Counted from the first letter of the stretch, positions 33,138-41,915 are shown. The stretch is 64,000 nucleotides of DNA from Damh-18 sp964570795 (GCA_964570795.1 CAZMYZ010000004.1:1-64000), one strand, 5' to 3'. Notes: generated by a model from the sequence alone, not told the origin. Translations and numbers: made by a program.

Positions 33138-33572
33138 CTAGTGATGCGGATGGCCGCGCAACTCCTTTTCCCTCCGCACACGCTTCTCATCCTCGGTAAG
33201 TGCAGTCTCTACCTTGTGAAGTGCAATCTCTTCGAGTTTGGTACGGGTAGTACTTTCGCGTTCGGCACGCTTTGCGAGCGTTTTGTTGATACGCATCACA
33301 TTCCGCAAGCCTTTCTCTGCACGTTTCGTACACTCAAGTACGCTGCGCAAAATTGTATGGAAGAGATAATGCGCCACCTGGCGAATGAAATCACGCCCGG
33401 TGTAATTGAGCGCCGTATGCAGATATTTTGTTGCCTTGAGGACCACAAAGTCAGTCCGAATACGAAGATGTTCGCCAAAGCGCTTGCCGCGCTTTCCCTC
33501 AATACGAAAGAGTATCGTGAGGAAAAGCACAGACAAAACACTTACCAAAAATACTATCAGAAGAGTACTCAT
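33138..33572 (-). CDS. Hypothetical membrane-anchored basic protein (144 aa)
   Basis: One N-terminal membrane helix (residues 3-22, TLLIVFLVSVLSVLFLTILF) followed by a strongly basic, helical cytoplasmic-type region (KRAEKGLRNVMRINKTLAKR) and a charged end with His (ELRGHPHH). The family is unknown to me. It follows tsf with a 4-bp gap and is probably in the same operon. Its positive charge and position next to translation genes could suggest contact with RNA or ribosomes, but that is speculation. Confidence 0.7.
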   Translation of the reverse strand: MSTLLIVFLVSVLSVLFLTILFRIEGKRGKRFGEHLRIRTDFVVLKATKYLHTALNYTGRDFIRQVAHYLFHTILRSVLECTKRAEKGLRNVMRINKTLAKRAERESTTRTKLEEIALHKVETALTEDEKRVRREKELRGHPHH

Positions 33573-33576
33573 TACC

Positions 33577-34161
33577 CTATTTTACTGAAAGTCGTGAGAT
33601 TGCGCTAATGACAACGTTTTCACCAAACTTTTGAATTGCATTACTAACCAAGGTACCAATGGTGGTATCAGGGTTCTTAATGAATGGCTGCTCCATAAGG
33701 ATACGATCCTTGAAGTATGCATCGAGTTTTCCTGCGAGAATTTTCTCCTGCATCTCTGCTGGCTTGTCCTTTACTTCTTCAATGAAGACTTCCTTTGCTT
33801 TTGCGAGTACCTCATCGGTTACTTCAGCGCGCGTAATGTAGAGTGGGTTTTGTGCAGCAACATGCATCGCAATCTCACGTGCAAGTGCGCTAAATTCTAC
33901 ATTCTTTGCAACAAAGTCTGTCTCACAAGAAAGTTGTACCAATGCTGCAACTTCGTGTGTTGCATGTACATAACTCCCAATCGCACCAGCACCGAGTTCA
34001 CGATCTGATTTCTTGAGCGCAATTTCCCCTCCCTTCTTTTGAAGGATAATCTTAGCTTTCTCCATATCACCTCCTGCTTCCTCGAGTGCCTTCTTGCACT
34101 GCATGACAGAGATGCCGGTCAAATCTCGTAATTCCTTAAGTTGTGCTGATGTGATTTCCAT
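33577..34161 (-). CDS. tsf: Elongation factor Ts
   Basis: Nucleotide exchange factor for EF-Tu. The 194-residue protein has the N-terminal UBA-like domain (LKELRDLTGISVMQCKKALE), the core motif SCETDFVAKN near residue 88, and a shortened C-terminal half ending with one dimerisation subdomain (EQPFIKNPDTTIG). The usual length is about 280-290; the short form is seen in several bacterial groups. It follows rpsB, the standard order, with a hairpin between them. Confidence 0.95.
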   Translation of the reverse strand: MEITSAQLKELRDLTGISVMQCKKALEEAGGDMEKAKIILQKKGGEIALKKSDRELGAGAIGSYVHATHEVAALVQLSCETDFVAKNVEFSALAREIAMHVAAQNPLYITRAEVTDEVLAKAKEVFIEEVKDKPAEMQEKILAGKLDAYFKDRILMEQPFIKNPDTTIGTLVSNAIQKFGENVVISAISRLSVK

Positions 34162-34190
34162 AAATAAAAGAGCAAATTAAATAATAGAAT

Positions 34191-34215
34191 ACAAAAGGCC
34201 ACTTAATAGTGGCTT
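34191..34215 (-). terminator. Hairpin between rpsB and tsf
   Basis: On the minus strand AAAAAGCCACT-ATTA-AGTGGCCTTTT forms a near-perfect stem ending in a short T-run. It sits within the rpsB-tsf operon, so it may partly terminate and lower tsf relative to rpsB. Confidence 0.6.
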
Positions 34216-34221
34216 TTTATA

Positions 34222-34968
34222 TTAACGACGTACTTCTTCGCGACGTGTTACAGGTGCGGGAGTAAACTGCGCAACACCACTCGTGTATGCGGTTACCAAT
34301 TCATCAAGGATAAATGAAACACTTGATTGGAGTGCATCGTTTGCAACGATTGGATAGGTAATGGGTCGAAGATTCGTGTCTGAACTTGCAACAGCGATAA
34401 TAGGGATATTGAGATCTGAAGCTTCTTCTACTGCGATAGAATCGTGACGTGGGTCAACAATAATAAGTGCGTATGGAAGACGGTCCATGTGCTGAATACC
34501 TGAAAAGTTGTGCGTAAGTTTGTCGAGTTCGCGACCAATAACGACACGCTCCTTCTTAGTATACTTACGCTCAAGTTCTCCTGATTCTCCTTGTGCTACC
34601 AAATCCTTGAGGCGTTGTATACGCTTCTTGATTTCAGAAAAGTTAGTAAGCATACCACCTACCCAGCGGTTAACGACGAATGGCATCTTTGCATGTTCTG
34701 CGTGTGCCTTTACCGTTGCGGTGATTTCTTCCTTTGTACCTACAAAAAGAATAGTCTTTCCTGCCTTACCCGCTTCGAGACAGAAGTTCTTTGCATTCTC
34801 GAGTGCAAGGGCAGTTTGTTCAAGATCAATAATGTCGGTTCCCTGCTTGTTCCCAAAAATAAATGAGGTAGCAGTTGGGTGACGACGTGACTTTGTAAAG
34901 CCAAAGTGTGCACCAACGTCAAAAAGACGCTCGATAAGTGATTTCTCCGATGTGTGATTTATATTCAT
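34222..34968 (-). CDS. rpsB: 30S ribosomal protein S2
   Basis: Small-subunit protein at the neck of the 30S. The 248-residue product has LFDVGAHFGFTKSRRHPT, FVVNRWVGGMLTNFSEIKKR near residue 98, and PYALIIVDPRHDSIAVEEA, all typical of S2. I chose the ATG at 34968, since homology begins with the helix before LFDVGAHFG; an upstream ATG at 34986 adds six residues. It lies 51 bp after the prfA stop. Confidence 0.95.
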   Translation of the reverse strand: MNINHTSEKSLIERLFDVGAHFGFTKSRRHPTATSFIFGNKQGTDIIDLEQTALALENAKNFCLEAGKAGKTILFVGTKEEITATVKAHAEHAKMPFVVNRWVGGMLTNFSEIKKRIQRLKDLVAQGESGELERKYTKKERVVIGRELDKLTHNFSGIQHMDRLPYALIIVDPRHDSIAVEEASDLNIPIIAVASSDTNLRPITYPIVANDALQSSVSFILDELVTAYTSGVAQFTPAPVTRREEVRR

Positions 34969-35019
34969 AATTAAAAATACGCCCATTAAAAGAGCAGTCG
35001 GATAGTACCACGGTACCCC

Positions 35020-36006
35020 CTATTCCGCAATGGCGTCGCCCCCTTCCCCCGCTTCGGCCTGCTGCAAGGATTCCACCACATCAGCAAGATTCCCTGCGAG
35101 GATTTCGTGGATATTGTGCCATGAAACTTTGATACGATGGTCGGTGATACGGTTTTGAGGCACATTATAGGTGCGGATTTTTTCTGAGCGATCACCGGTA
35201 CCTATCTGGGACTTCCTCGTAGCGGCATGCTTTTTTGATTCTTCTTCCTCATGCACCATTTCCAATTTTGCAATGAGCATTGCCATCGCCTTTTCACGAT
35301 TTTTCAACTGACTGCGCTCTGACTGGCAACGCACATCGATACCTGTAGGGCGATGAATGAGACGCACGGCGGTTTCCACTTTATTAACGTTCTGTCCTCC
35401 CGCTCCTCCTGAGCGAGAAAACTCCATATCGAAGTCACTCGGGTTCACCTCAATGGTAGGCTTCCTGCGCATAGGGAGAATCACGACAGATGCAGTGGAG
35501 GTATGAATACGCCCCATTTTCTCCGTCACAGGGATACGCTGCACACGATGCACGCCCGTTTCGTAGCGGAGCGCATCATAGACGTCGTTACCCAGTATTT
35601 CAAAAGTCGCTTCTTTAAAGCCTCCCTGCGATGCACGTGACTCCGATGCCGTAGTAGTTTGCCAACCCTTCATCTCGGCGTACTTAAGATACATATAGGC
35701 GAGTTCTTCCGCAAAGAGGGCTGCCTCCTCTCCCCCGGCACCAGCACGCACTTCAAGGAGTACGCCGTACGGCTTTGCTTCCTCGACTTTTGAGTCCTCA
35801 ATAATGCGCTCCATTTCAGTATAGAGATGGGCCGTTTGTTCATCGAGGGAGGCAATTTCTTCCTGCACCAATTCTGCCATGGTGGGGTCAGTAGCAAGTT
35901 CTTCCGCCTCAAGGCGTTTTACACGAAGCGCATCAAACTGCCCACAGAGAAACTGCGTCTTGTGATTTTCCCGAAAGAGGGCAAGTTGTTCGTCTTTAAA
36001 TTCCAT
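35020..36006 (-). CDS. prfA: Peptide chain release factor 1
   Basis: Recognises UAA/UAG and releases the peptide. The 328-residue protein has the GGQ loop in SGGAGGQNVNKVETAVRLI near residue 205 and the PxT codon-reading motif as PVTEKMGRIHTS near 168, which identifies RF1 rather than RF2. It is about 30 residues shorter than usual at the N-terminus. TGT-TATAGT ends 6 nt before the ATG, so the message may be leaderless. It follows rpmE, a common neighbour. Confidence 0.95.
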   Translation of the reverse strand: MEFKDEQLALFRENHKTQFLCGQFDALRVKRLEAEELATDPTMAELVQEEIASLDEQTAHLYTEMERIIEDSKVEEAKPYGVLLEVRAGAGGEEAALFAEELAYMYLKYAEMKGWQTTTASESRASQGGFKEATFEILGNDVYDALRYETGVHRVQRIPVTEKMGRIHTSTASVVILPMRRKPTIEVNPSDFDMEFSRSGGAGGQNVNKVETAVRLIHRPTGIDVRCQSERSQLKNREKAMAMLIAKLEMVHEEEESKKHAATRKSQIGTGDRSEKIRTYNVPQNRITDHRIKVSWHNIHEILAGNLADVVESLQQAEAGEGGDAIAE

Positions 36007-36057
36007 ATTTCTACTATAACATTTTCCAAAGTATTAGTTTGGCAAATTTCAGGCAGC

Positions 36058-36096
36058 AAAAAGCCGGGTGTGCGCGAAGCGCACACCCGGCTTTTT
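36058..36096 (-). terminator. Terminator between rpmE and prfA
   Basis: An 18-bp perfect stem AAAAAGCCGGGTGTGCGC and its complement with a GAA loop, ending in TTTTT on both strands. It starts 3 bp after the rpmE stop, so prfA needs its own promoter. Confidence 0.9.
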
Positions 36097-36098
36097 CC

Positions 36099-36368
36099 TT
36101 ACGCCTTCTTTCCCTTTGCCTTTGACTTCTCGACGCGAGCCTTGAAGCGCTCTACGCGTCCTGCAGTGTCCATCACCTTTTCCTGTCCGGTATAGAATGG
36201 GTGTGATGCACTTGAAACGTCTACAAACGCAATCGGATATTCGTTGCCGTCTGTCCACTTTTCAGTCTTATCGGTGTGAATAGTAGAACCCACGAGAAAT
36301 CGCTCGCCACTTGAGTTGTCGTGGAAAATAACGGTTCGGTAGTTCTTTGGATGTATATCTGCTTTCAT
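36099..36368 (-). CDS. rpmE: 50S ribosomal protein L31 (type B-like)
   Basis: An 89-residue protein starting MKADIHPKNYRTVIFHDNSS, with STIHTDKTEKWTDGNEYP and SSASHPFYTGQEK, the L31 pattern. The zinc-binding cysteines of type A are absent, so it is the zinc-independent form. A basic tail (KARVEKSKAKGKKA) ends it. The ATG at 36368 is set by homology and by an extended -10 box 9 nt upstream. Confidence 0.95.
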   Translation of the reverse strand: MKADIHPKNYRTVIFHDNSSGERFLVGSTIHTDKTEKWTDGNEYPIAFVDVSSASHPFYTGQEKVMDTAGRVERFKARVEKSKAKGKKA

Positions 36369-36377
36369 AGTCGTGAC

Positions 36378-36383
36378 ACTATA
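36378..36383 (-). promoter_or_regulatory. Extended -10 promoter of rpmE
   Basis: TGG-TATAGT with exactly 9 nt before the rpmE ATG. No Shine-Dalgarno sequence is present, so the mRNA is probably leaderless. Confidence 0.6.
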
Positions 36384-36450
36384 CCAGAATTGCTTTATTT
36401 GGCAACCTATAACGACCCGATGCGAGTAGACTGTAGCAAAAAAATATAAA

Positions 36451-36572
36451 GAGTGTGTTTCAAAAACCTCACAGACGAGGCGCACAAGCGAGAAAATGCG
36501 AGGCGTATTTAATATACGATGAGTGTTTTCGAGCGTAGTGCAACGCTGTATGTGGGGTTTTTGGACATACTC
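36451..36572. repeat. Palindromic element with GAGG-CGTAT core
   Basis: About 120 bp that fold almost entirely on themselves. The ends GAGTGTGTTTCAAAAACC and GGTTTTTGGACATACTC pair with few mismatches. The centre is GAGG-CGTAT-TTAAT-ATACG-ATGA inside GAAAATGC/GTGTTTTC. Compared with the elements at 24209 and 30759 the inner stem changes from CGTAC/GTACG to CGTAT/ATACG, a compensating change. It abuts the stop codon of the transglycosylase gene. Confidence 0.75.
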
Positions 36573-37936
36573 TACTGATTATTCAAGAAATCGATATTAT
36601 CTTGATACACCTCAGCATGACCAAGTACGCTTGCCGCATAGCCGAGGCCGTATGTAGCCCAGTTTCCTCCTGCATAATAGCGACCTGCTGCCTCACGCTC
36701 TGCGGAATATCCGCCACGCGCTGCACCCAAGTCCTGCAAGAAGAGCGCCGTAGCCATAATCGCGTGCTGCGGATTCCATGGGTCGCCTACAGGAACACCA
36801 AATGCAGTAGCAATACGTCCCTCGTACCCTTTCCATGTTGATGGAATAAACTGCGTTGGACCCATCGCGCCACCATACCCTACTGATTGCGGACATGAAA
36901 CAGGAGTAAGGTATGGGTCACGTCCCAAACGCTTCATCATATCCATAAAGTACGGCACATCGCGGTCAGGTTTCATGACGTTTGCAAAAGGTGTGCCAGT
37001 GTTTTTCCCTTTTCCTGCCCCCGTTGTTGCATCAACAAGCAGACACTGCCCCACATTTACACCGAGATTTGATTCCTGACGCAAAATACCAAGAATAAAT
37101 GCGGCACGCACACCGGTGTAGCGTGACGCCTCCTGTGCATAGGCGAGTGCATCCTTGAATGGAATACCACCACCGTCAACACCACGCAAACGGAAGAGTG
37201 CTGCATTGATTTGATTTGCCTTTGCTTGCCTATCAGCCACTATTTGCTCGTATGACTTTGCTTCTTGCTTCGTCGCGGCGAGTAATTCCTTCTTTTCTTG
37301 CTCCGTCTTTGCAATCGTCTTCTTTTTTGTTTCTACATCATACTTTGCGTCGAGTTCCTGATCTTGAATTTCACCAAGTCGCTCACGTTCCTCCTCAGTC
37401 TCTGCAATAGTTTCTCGCACCGTATAAAAATGATCTTCAAGCCCTTTCTGGATAGCAAGGAATGAATCGAGATCGACAAAAAACTCAGAGAGATTTTTAC
37501 TGTCGAGAATCACCTCTGCAAGTGAGTAATCATCGAGTTCATTGGTGCGGCGAATGAGTTGTGCGAGGGACTCCTTGCCTTCGTCGATAAGCACCTCAAG
37601 ATCATCGATTTTCCGACTCCGCACATTGATGTCTTTGGTGAGTTGTGAGATGGCGATATTTTTTGATTTAATCGTTGCTTCTGCTGCTTTGATTTTTGCG
37701 GTAAGTGCCTTCACATCACCGTCGATAGTGCTTACCTTGTCGCGTGTGCCGGTGAGAATCCCCTGCCATTTTGCAATTTCAGCATTACAAAGGGCAAGGT
37801 CAATTTTGAGTTGCTCTTCTGTCTTCCCGGTCACATCGTCATTACAAATTGCCGGTGCCTGACCCTGCACAAAAGAGGGCAGAAAAAAACTGCCACTAAC
37901 AAAAATCGCTATAAGTACCAAAATCCTGATATACAT
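36572..37936 (-). CDS. Secreted coiled-coil lytic transglycosylase
   Basis: A 454-residue secreted cell-wall enzyme. Residues 1-26 are a signal peptide (ILVLIAIFVSGSFFLPS). Residues 40-255 form long coiled coils resembling the N-terminal domain of PcsB/CwlO-type proteins, which are often controlled by FtsEX. The C-terminal 185 residues are an SLT/lysozyme-like domain with the likely catalytic Glu in ILRQESNLGVN and the motifs GYGGAMGPTQFIPSTW and NPQHAIMATALFL. It probably cuts peptidoglycan glycan strands during growth or division. I chose the ATG at 37936 from the signal peptide; one at 37969 is also in frame. Confidence 0.88.
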   Translation of the reverse strand: MYIRILVLIAIFVSGSFFLPSFVQGQAPAICNDDVTGKTEEQLKIDLALCNAEIAKWQGILTGTRDKVSTIDGDVKALTAKIKAAEATIKSKNIAISQLTKDINVRSRKIDDLEVLIDEGKESLAQLIRRTNELDDYSLAEVILDSKNLSEFFVDLDSFLAIQKGLEDHFYTVRETIAETEEERERLGEIQDQELDAKYDVETKKKTIAKTEQEKKELLAATKQEAKSYEQIVADRQAKANQINAALFRLRGVDGGGIPFKDALAYAQEASRYTGVRAAFILGILRQESNLGVNVGQCLLVDATTGAGKGKNTGTPFANVMKPDRDVPYFMDMMKRLGRDPYLTPVSCPQSVGYGGAMGPTQFIPSTWKGYEGRIATAFGVPVGDPWNPQHAIMATALFLQDLGAARGGYSAEREAAGRYYAGGNWATYGLGYAASVLGHAEVYQDNIDFLNNQ

Positions 37937-37994
37937 ACGTCTTCCCAATAGTATAGCAATTTGAGTCACAGGTATCTACTTTCTCACCCACAGG

Positions 37995-38033
37995 AAAAAG
38001 CCCCGGGAACGCTTTGCGTTCCCGGGGCTTTTT
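37995..38033 (-). terminator. Strong terminator after rplY
   Basis: An 18-bp perfect stem AAAAAGCCCCGGGAACGC and its complement with a TTT loop, 15 bp after the rplY stop. Confidence 0.9.
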
Positions 38034-38047
38034 CTCCAGTCCTGATA

Positions 38048-38674
38048 CTACTCAACTTCTTCAGTCTTTCCTTTCTTTTCTACTTCAATAGCACTAAGGT
38101 CTGCTACCACAGGAGCTTCTGCTTCTTCAGTTACCGCCTGTACGAGTGCTACCACCTCATCTGCATCGTTTTCGAGCGTCACGTTTGCAGGAATGGTGAG
38201 ATCACGTACATGAATCTGTTTTTCAAAATCATCAAGTCCGGATACATCAACGAGAATCTCCTTCGGGAGATTTGCAGGCATACAGGTGATTGATACTTCA
38301 TGAAGTACCTTCGTAAGCGTACCGCCCTGCTTTACCGCTGGGGCCTCACCAACGAACTCGAGTGGTACATCGACGGTAATTTCCTTTCCAGCCTCAACTG
38401 CATAGAAATCAACATGAATCACTCCACCACGACGTGCATCAAAAGAAACATCGTTGACGAGTACTTCCTTTGGAGTCTTGAGACCGGTAAGCGTAATCAC
38501 GCTTGATTCTCCAGCCTGCTTGAAGAGTTTCTCAAACTCAACTCGGTCAATCGTCAAAGCAGTTGCTTCTTCCTTTGGACCATACATAATTGCAGGAAGT
38601 TTTCCTGCATCGCGCAACTTCTCGAGTTTCTTTCCTCGCTCGGTACGCGCCTCAACGGTAAGTGAAAATGTCAT
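38048..38674 (-). CDS. rplY: 50S ribosomal protein L25/Ctc
   Basis: 5S rRNA-binding protein of the long Ctc type, 208 residues. It begins MTFSLTVEARTERGKKLEKL, then AGKLPAIMYGPKEEATALTI, with the L25 beta-barrel and a C-terminal TL5-like domain (FYAVEAGKEITVDVPLEFVG). The acidic tail (EEAEAPVVADLSAIEVEKK) is common in the family. The ATG at 38674 fits the homology; two upstream ATG codons would add 10 or 15 residues. Confidence 0.93.
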   Translation of the reverse strand: MTFSLTVEARTERGKKLEKLRDAGKLPAIMYGPKEEATALTIDRVEFEKLFKQAGESSVITLTGLKTPKEVLVNDVSFDARRGGVIHVDFYAVEAGKEITVDVPLEFVGEAPAVKQGGTLTKVLHEVSITCMPANLPKEILVDVSGLDDFEKQIHVRDLTIPANVTLENDADEVVALVQAVTEEAEAPVVADLSAIEVEKKGKTEEVE

Positions 38675-38761
38675 AATGTAATGCTTAATTGTGCCGATTA
38701 CCATACCATACGTACACAAAACTTCAACCAGTGCGCATGGCTGGGTATTTTATTTGCTCGT

Positions 38762-38784
38762 ATAGCAAGGCGTCGCCTTGCTAT
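38762..38784. terminator. Hairpin after the 2-hydroxyacid dehydrogenase gene
   Basis: ATAGCAAGGC-GTC-GCCTTGCTAT, a 10-bp stem 9 bp beyond the stop at 38794. No T-run, so termination is uncertain. Confidence 0.45.
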
Positions 38785-38793
38785 CAAGACTCC

Positions 38794-39768
38794 TTATTCT
38801 AAGGCCACTTGATTCTCGGGCGTTTCCCCTGCAAGAAAATCAATCACATTCTGTGCGGCCATGACTGACATCTTTCCACGAGTCTCATCAGAGGCTGAGG
38901 CGGTGTGGGGGGTGATCACCACATTTGAGAGTGCAGCAAGACCTTTGGCGAGTGCGGGCTCATGCTCGTATACGTCGAGTCCCGCTCCACGAATGACACC
39001 TGTCTGGAGTGCAACAACAAGTGCATCCTCGTCCACTACTGGCCCACGAGACGTATTGAGAAGATATGCCGACGGTTTCATGAGCGCGAGGCGCTCTGCG
39101 TTGATGAGATGCTCGGTGGTAGGCAGAAGCGGAACATGAATGGACACCACATCAGCCGAAGCAAGAAGCGCTTCAGGCGAATCCATGAATGTTGCTTTGC
39201 AATCCTTTTCAAGTACCGGCATAGGTGCCACATCGTAATATGCAATCTGCATACCAAGGCCGTGGTGCGCACGGAGCGCCACCTCATAGCCAATGCGCCC
39301 CGCACCAAGAATGCCGAGAGTCTTCCCCTTCACATCAGTGCCCAGAAGTAACTCTGGCCCCCACCCCACATACTTCCCTGCACGAGTAAATACATCTGAC
39401 TCAGGAATACGGTGCACCACCGCAAGCATGAGTGCAATGGTAAATTCTGCGACAGTGTCGGTAAGGACTCCAGGGGTGTTGGTAATCGTCACTCCGGCCG
39501 CCTTTGCATCTTCGAGGTTGATATTGTTGTACCCTACCGCGTAATTCGCAAATACCTTTGCTGTCGGTACCGCATCAAAGACTTCTTTATTAATAGTATC
39601 GGTAAGAAGACAAATGACCGCATCGTACTGCTTTGTACTCACCGCACTCACAAGTTCTTTTGGAGTAAGGACGCCATCCTTGGTACTCACGTCCACTGTG
39701 TGTCCTGCAGCGCGAAGGAGATTGATACCTATTTCGGGAATATGACGTGTAATGTAAATGAGTGCCAT
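38794..39768 (-). CDS. D-2-hydroxyacid dehydrogenase (glyoxylate/glycerate reductase-like)
   Basis: NAD(P)-dependent reduction of a 2-oxoacid; the closest resemblance is to glyoxylate/hydroxypyruvate reductases. The 324-residue protein has the Rossmann motif TLGILGAGRIGYEVA near residue 148, the catalytic Arg in NTSRGPVVDE, Glu in GLDVYEHEP and His in VITPHTASA. The ATG at 39768 is supported by a TACAAT box 5 nt upstream; the frame extends to 39804 without support. It is divergent from the PfkB kinase. Substrate is inferred. Confidence 0.88.
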   Translation of the reverse strand: MALIYITRHIPEIGINLLRAAGHTVDVSTKDGVLTPKELVSAVSTKQYDAVICLLTDTINKEVFDAVPTAKVFANYAVGYNNINLEDAKAAGVTITNTPGVLTDTVAEFTIALMLAVVHRIPESDVFTRAGKYVGWGPELLLGTDVKGKTLGILGAGRIGYEVALRAHHGLGMQIAYYDVAPMPVLEKDCKATFMDSPEALLASADVVSIHVPLLPTTEHLINAERLALMKPSAYLLNTSRGPVVDEDALVVALQTGVIRGAGLDVYEHEPALAKGLAALSNVVITPHTASASDETRGKMSVMAAQNVIDFLAGETPENQVALE

Positions 39769-39835
39769 AGTAAATTGTATTGTTACTCTGTCTAATAGTC
39801 CCACCCACTATACCATGATGCGAAGTGGAGGATGG

Positions 39836-39841
39836 TACAAT
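39836..39841 (+). promoter_or_regulatory. Extended -10 promoter of the PfkB kinase gene
   Basis: TGG-TACAAT with exactly 9 nt before the ATG at 39851, predicting a leaderless mRNA. The 82-bp intergenic region also holds the promoter of the divergent dehydrogenase. Confidence 0.6.
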
Positions 39842-39850
39842 GCTGTCATT

Positions 39851-40852
39851 ATGGATCAACAATATGATTTCGTTGCCATCGGCGACACAACCGTAGACGC
39901 TTTTATTGAATTATCACAAGAAGATGCAAAAGTAACTGTCGACGAAAAGACTGGCCGCAAAAAACTTGAAATGGCTTTCGGTGGCAAACTCCCCTACAAA
40001 GATGTTGTGGTGGTAAACGCCGTAGGTAATTCAGCGAATGCTTCCGTGGCAGCACACCGTCTTGGCCTCCGCGCAGCACTCGTTTCAAGCCTCGGACATG
40101 ACCGTAACGGAAGTGACTGCCTCGACACCTTACGCAAAGAAGGTATTGATACCGACTATGTAAAAATTCACGAAGGCAAAAAAACCAATTATCACTATAT
40201 TCTCCGCTACGGTGCAGAGCGCACTATTCTTATCAAGCACGAGGAGTTCCCCTACCAACTTCCAGACTTCCCCACACCACCTCGTTTCCTCTATTTCTCC
40301 TCGATTGGCGAAAACGGTGTTGCCTTCCACCATGAAGTAGCAAAATATGTTGCAGCACACCCTGAAACAAAACTTGCCTTTCAGCCAGGCACCTTCCAGA
40401 TTCGCCTCGGCTACGAAGAACTCAAGGATCTCTATGCGGTGACTGAAGTCTTTTTCTGCAACAAAGAAGAGGCGCAGGAAATTCTTAAAACTGAAGAACA
40501 GAGCATCCCTGCCCTCCTCCGTATGATGAAAGCGCTCGGACCAAAGATTCCGGTGATTACCGATGGTCCAAATGGCGCATTCGCACTCGAGGGTGACACT
40601 GCATGGTATATGCCTATGTACCCAGACCCCAAAGAGCCAGTCTCCCGCACTGGTGCCGGCGACTCGTTCTCCTCTACCTTTGTGAGCGCACTTATTCTCG
40701 GACACGATGTGAAAACCGCACTCGCATGGGGACCTATTAACTCCATGTCAGTGGTGCAGTATATTGGTGCACAAAACGGGCTCCTCACTAAAGAAAAGAT
40801 TCAAGAATATCTAAAGACTGCCCCTGCAAACTACGTTGCAAAGATAGTGTAA
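39851..40852 (+). CDS. PfkB-family carbohydrate kinase
   Basis: A 333-residue ATP-dependent sugar or nucleoside kinase of the ribokinase fold. It has DFVAIGDTTVDAFIEL at the start, a GNSANASVAAHRLGL segment (substrate binding), and the catalytic RTGAGDSFSSTFVSALILGH with Asp as base near residue 275. The substrate (ribose, fructose, adenosine or other) cannot be read from sequence. Its place beside transketolase and pentose isomerase genes suggests a sugar or nucleoside entering the pentose-phosphate pool. A reading from 39758 would be longer but lacks homology. Confidence 0.9.
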   Translation: MDQQYDFVAIGDTTVDAFIELSQEDAKVTVDEKTGRKKLEMAFGGKLPYKDVVVVNAVGNSANASVAAHRLGLRAALVSSLGHDRNGSDCLDTLRKEGIDTDYVKIHEGKKTNYHYILRYGAERTILIKHEEFPYQLPDFPTPPRFLYFSSIGENGVAFHHEVAKYVAAHPETKLAFQPGTFQIRLGYEELKDLYAVTEVFFCNKEEAQEILKTEEQSIPALLRMMKALGPKIPVITDGPNGAFALEGDTAWYMPMYPDPKEPVSRTGAGDSFSSTFVSALILGHDVKTALAWGPINSMSVVQYIGAQNGLLTKEKIQEYLKTAPANYVAKIV

Positions 40853-40864
40853 GAACACAACGAT

Positions 40865-40899
40865 AAATCCCCCGGGCGCCGCAGGCGCCCGGGGGATTT
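40865..40899. terminator. Bidirectional terminator
   Basis: A 16-bp perfect stem AAATCCCCCGGGCGCC and its complement with loop GCA, between the convergent PfkB and transketolase genes, ending in TTTT on the plus strand. Confidence 0.85.
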
Positions 40900-40913
40900 T
40901 CCATGTATATTTT

Positions 40914-41915
40914 CTACCCCACAAACTTCTCTGCTTCGCGTGCGATAGACGCACTGTCAATGCCATAGCATGCAAAGAGTTCTTCGGGAGTACCCGACTG
41001 TCCAAAGACATCATTCACACCGAGACGCAAAATCTTTGTAGGACGCACGAGACTCAAGTGCTCTGCAATAGCGCTCCCCAAGCCCCCAACACGCTGGTGC
41101 TCTTCTACCGTGACAAGCACGTCATGTGTCTCGCTAAAGCGCTCCACTGCTTCAGTATCAAGTGGCTTTATGGTGGCTACATGGAGTACCGACGCACCAA
41201 TACCGCGTTCATTGAGCATCTTTGCCGCAACGAGTGCCTGGTAGGTCATAATACCAGTTGAAATAATACCTACTGTTTTTGTATGTGCGGGTGATTTCGT
41301 GTAAAAGACCTCTGCCTTTCCAATAGCAAATGGAGTGCCTGAAGTGGTAATACGCGGACTTGCCTCACGCGCAAGACGCATATATGCAGGGCCAACATAC
41401 TTTGCCATAGCGAGTGTTGCCTTCTTTGCTTCATCATAGTCACACGGAGCAATCACGACCATACGCGGAATGATGCGCATGGTTGCCAAATCTTCCACTG
41501 CTTGATGCGTCGCACCATCAGGCCCCACTGAGACGCCAGCGTGTGCACCAATAATTTTGACGTTCGCGCCATTATAGGCAATTGTCGTACGAATTTGCTC
41601 CCAGTTACGTCCTGGTGAAAATGCTGCGTATGATGCAAAAAATGGAATCTTCCCCATTGCTGCCATGCCCGCCGCCACTGAAGCGAGATTTTGTTCTGCA
41701 ATCCCTATCTGCACAAATCGCTTTGGAAATGCTTCTGCAAACACATTCGTCTTTGTGGAAGAGGTGAGGTCTGCAGAAAGCGCGACAATACGTACGTCCG
41801 CCTCCCCCGCTTCTTTGAGCCCATCACCGTAGCCATTACGATTCGGTGCTGTTTCAACATTCGCGTTGAAGATATTTGGATTCAGATGTGATGCGATATT
41901 ATTCCCCATATTCAT
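40914..41915 (-). CDS. Transketolase, C-terminal subunit
   Basis: One half of a split transketolase, which moves two-carbon units between sugar phosphates. The 333-residue protein carries the pyrimidine-binding domain (FVQIGIAEQNLASVAAGMAA with the catalytic Glu, then HAGVSVGPDGATHQAVEDLA) and the C-terminal domain (VLVTVEEHQRVGGLGSAIAE). Its start overlaps the end of the N-terminal subunit gene by 17 bp (11 bp if the ATG at 41909 is used), so translation is probably coupled. Confidence 0.93.
   Translation of the reverse strand: MNMGNNIASHLNPNIFNANVETAPNRNGYGDGLKEAGEADVRIVALSADLTSSTKTNVFAEAFPKRFVQIGIAEQNLASVAAGMAAMGKIPFFASYAAFSPGRNWEQIRTTIAYNGANVKIIGAHAGVSVGPDGATHQAVEDLATMRIIPRMVVIAPCDYDEAKKATLAMAKYVGPAYMRLAREASPRITTSGTPFAIGKAEVFYTKSPAHTKTVGIISTGIMTYQALVAAKMLNERGIGASVLHVATIKPLDTEAVERFSETHDVLVTVEEHQRVGGLGSAIAEHLSLVRPTKILRLGVNDVFGQSGTPEELFACYGIDSASIAREAEKFVG

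Noticed and set aside
32622..33608. Long plus-strand open frame across the tRNA-Thr region and the N gap
   Set aside because: It reads through 100 N, the antisense of a clear tRNA gene and the repeat units. No protein family is visible.
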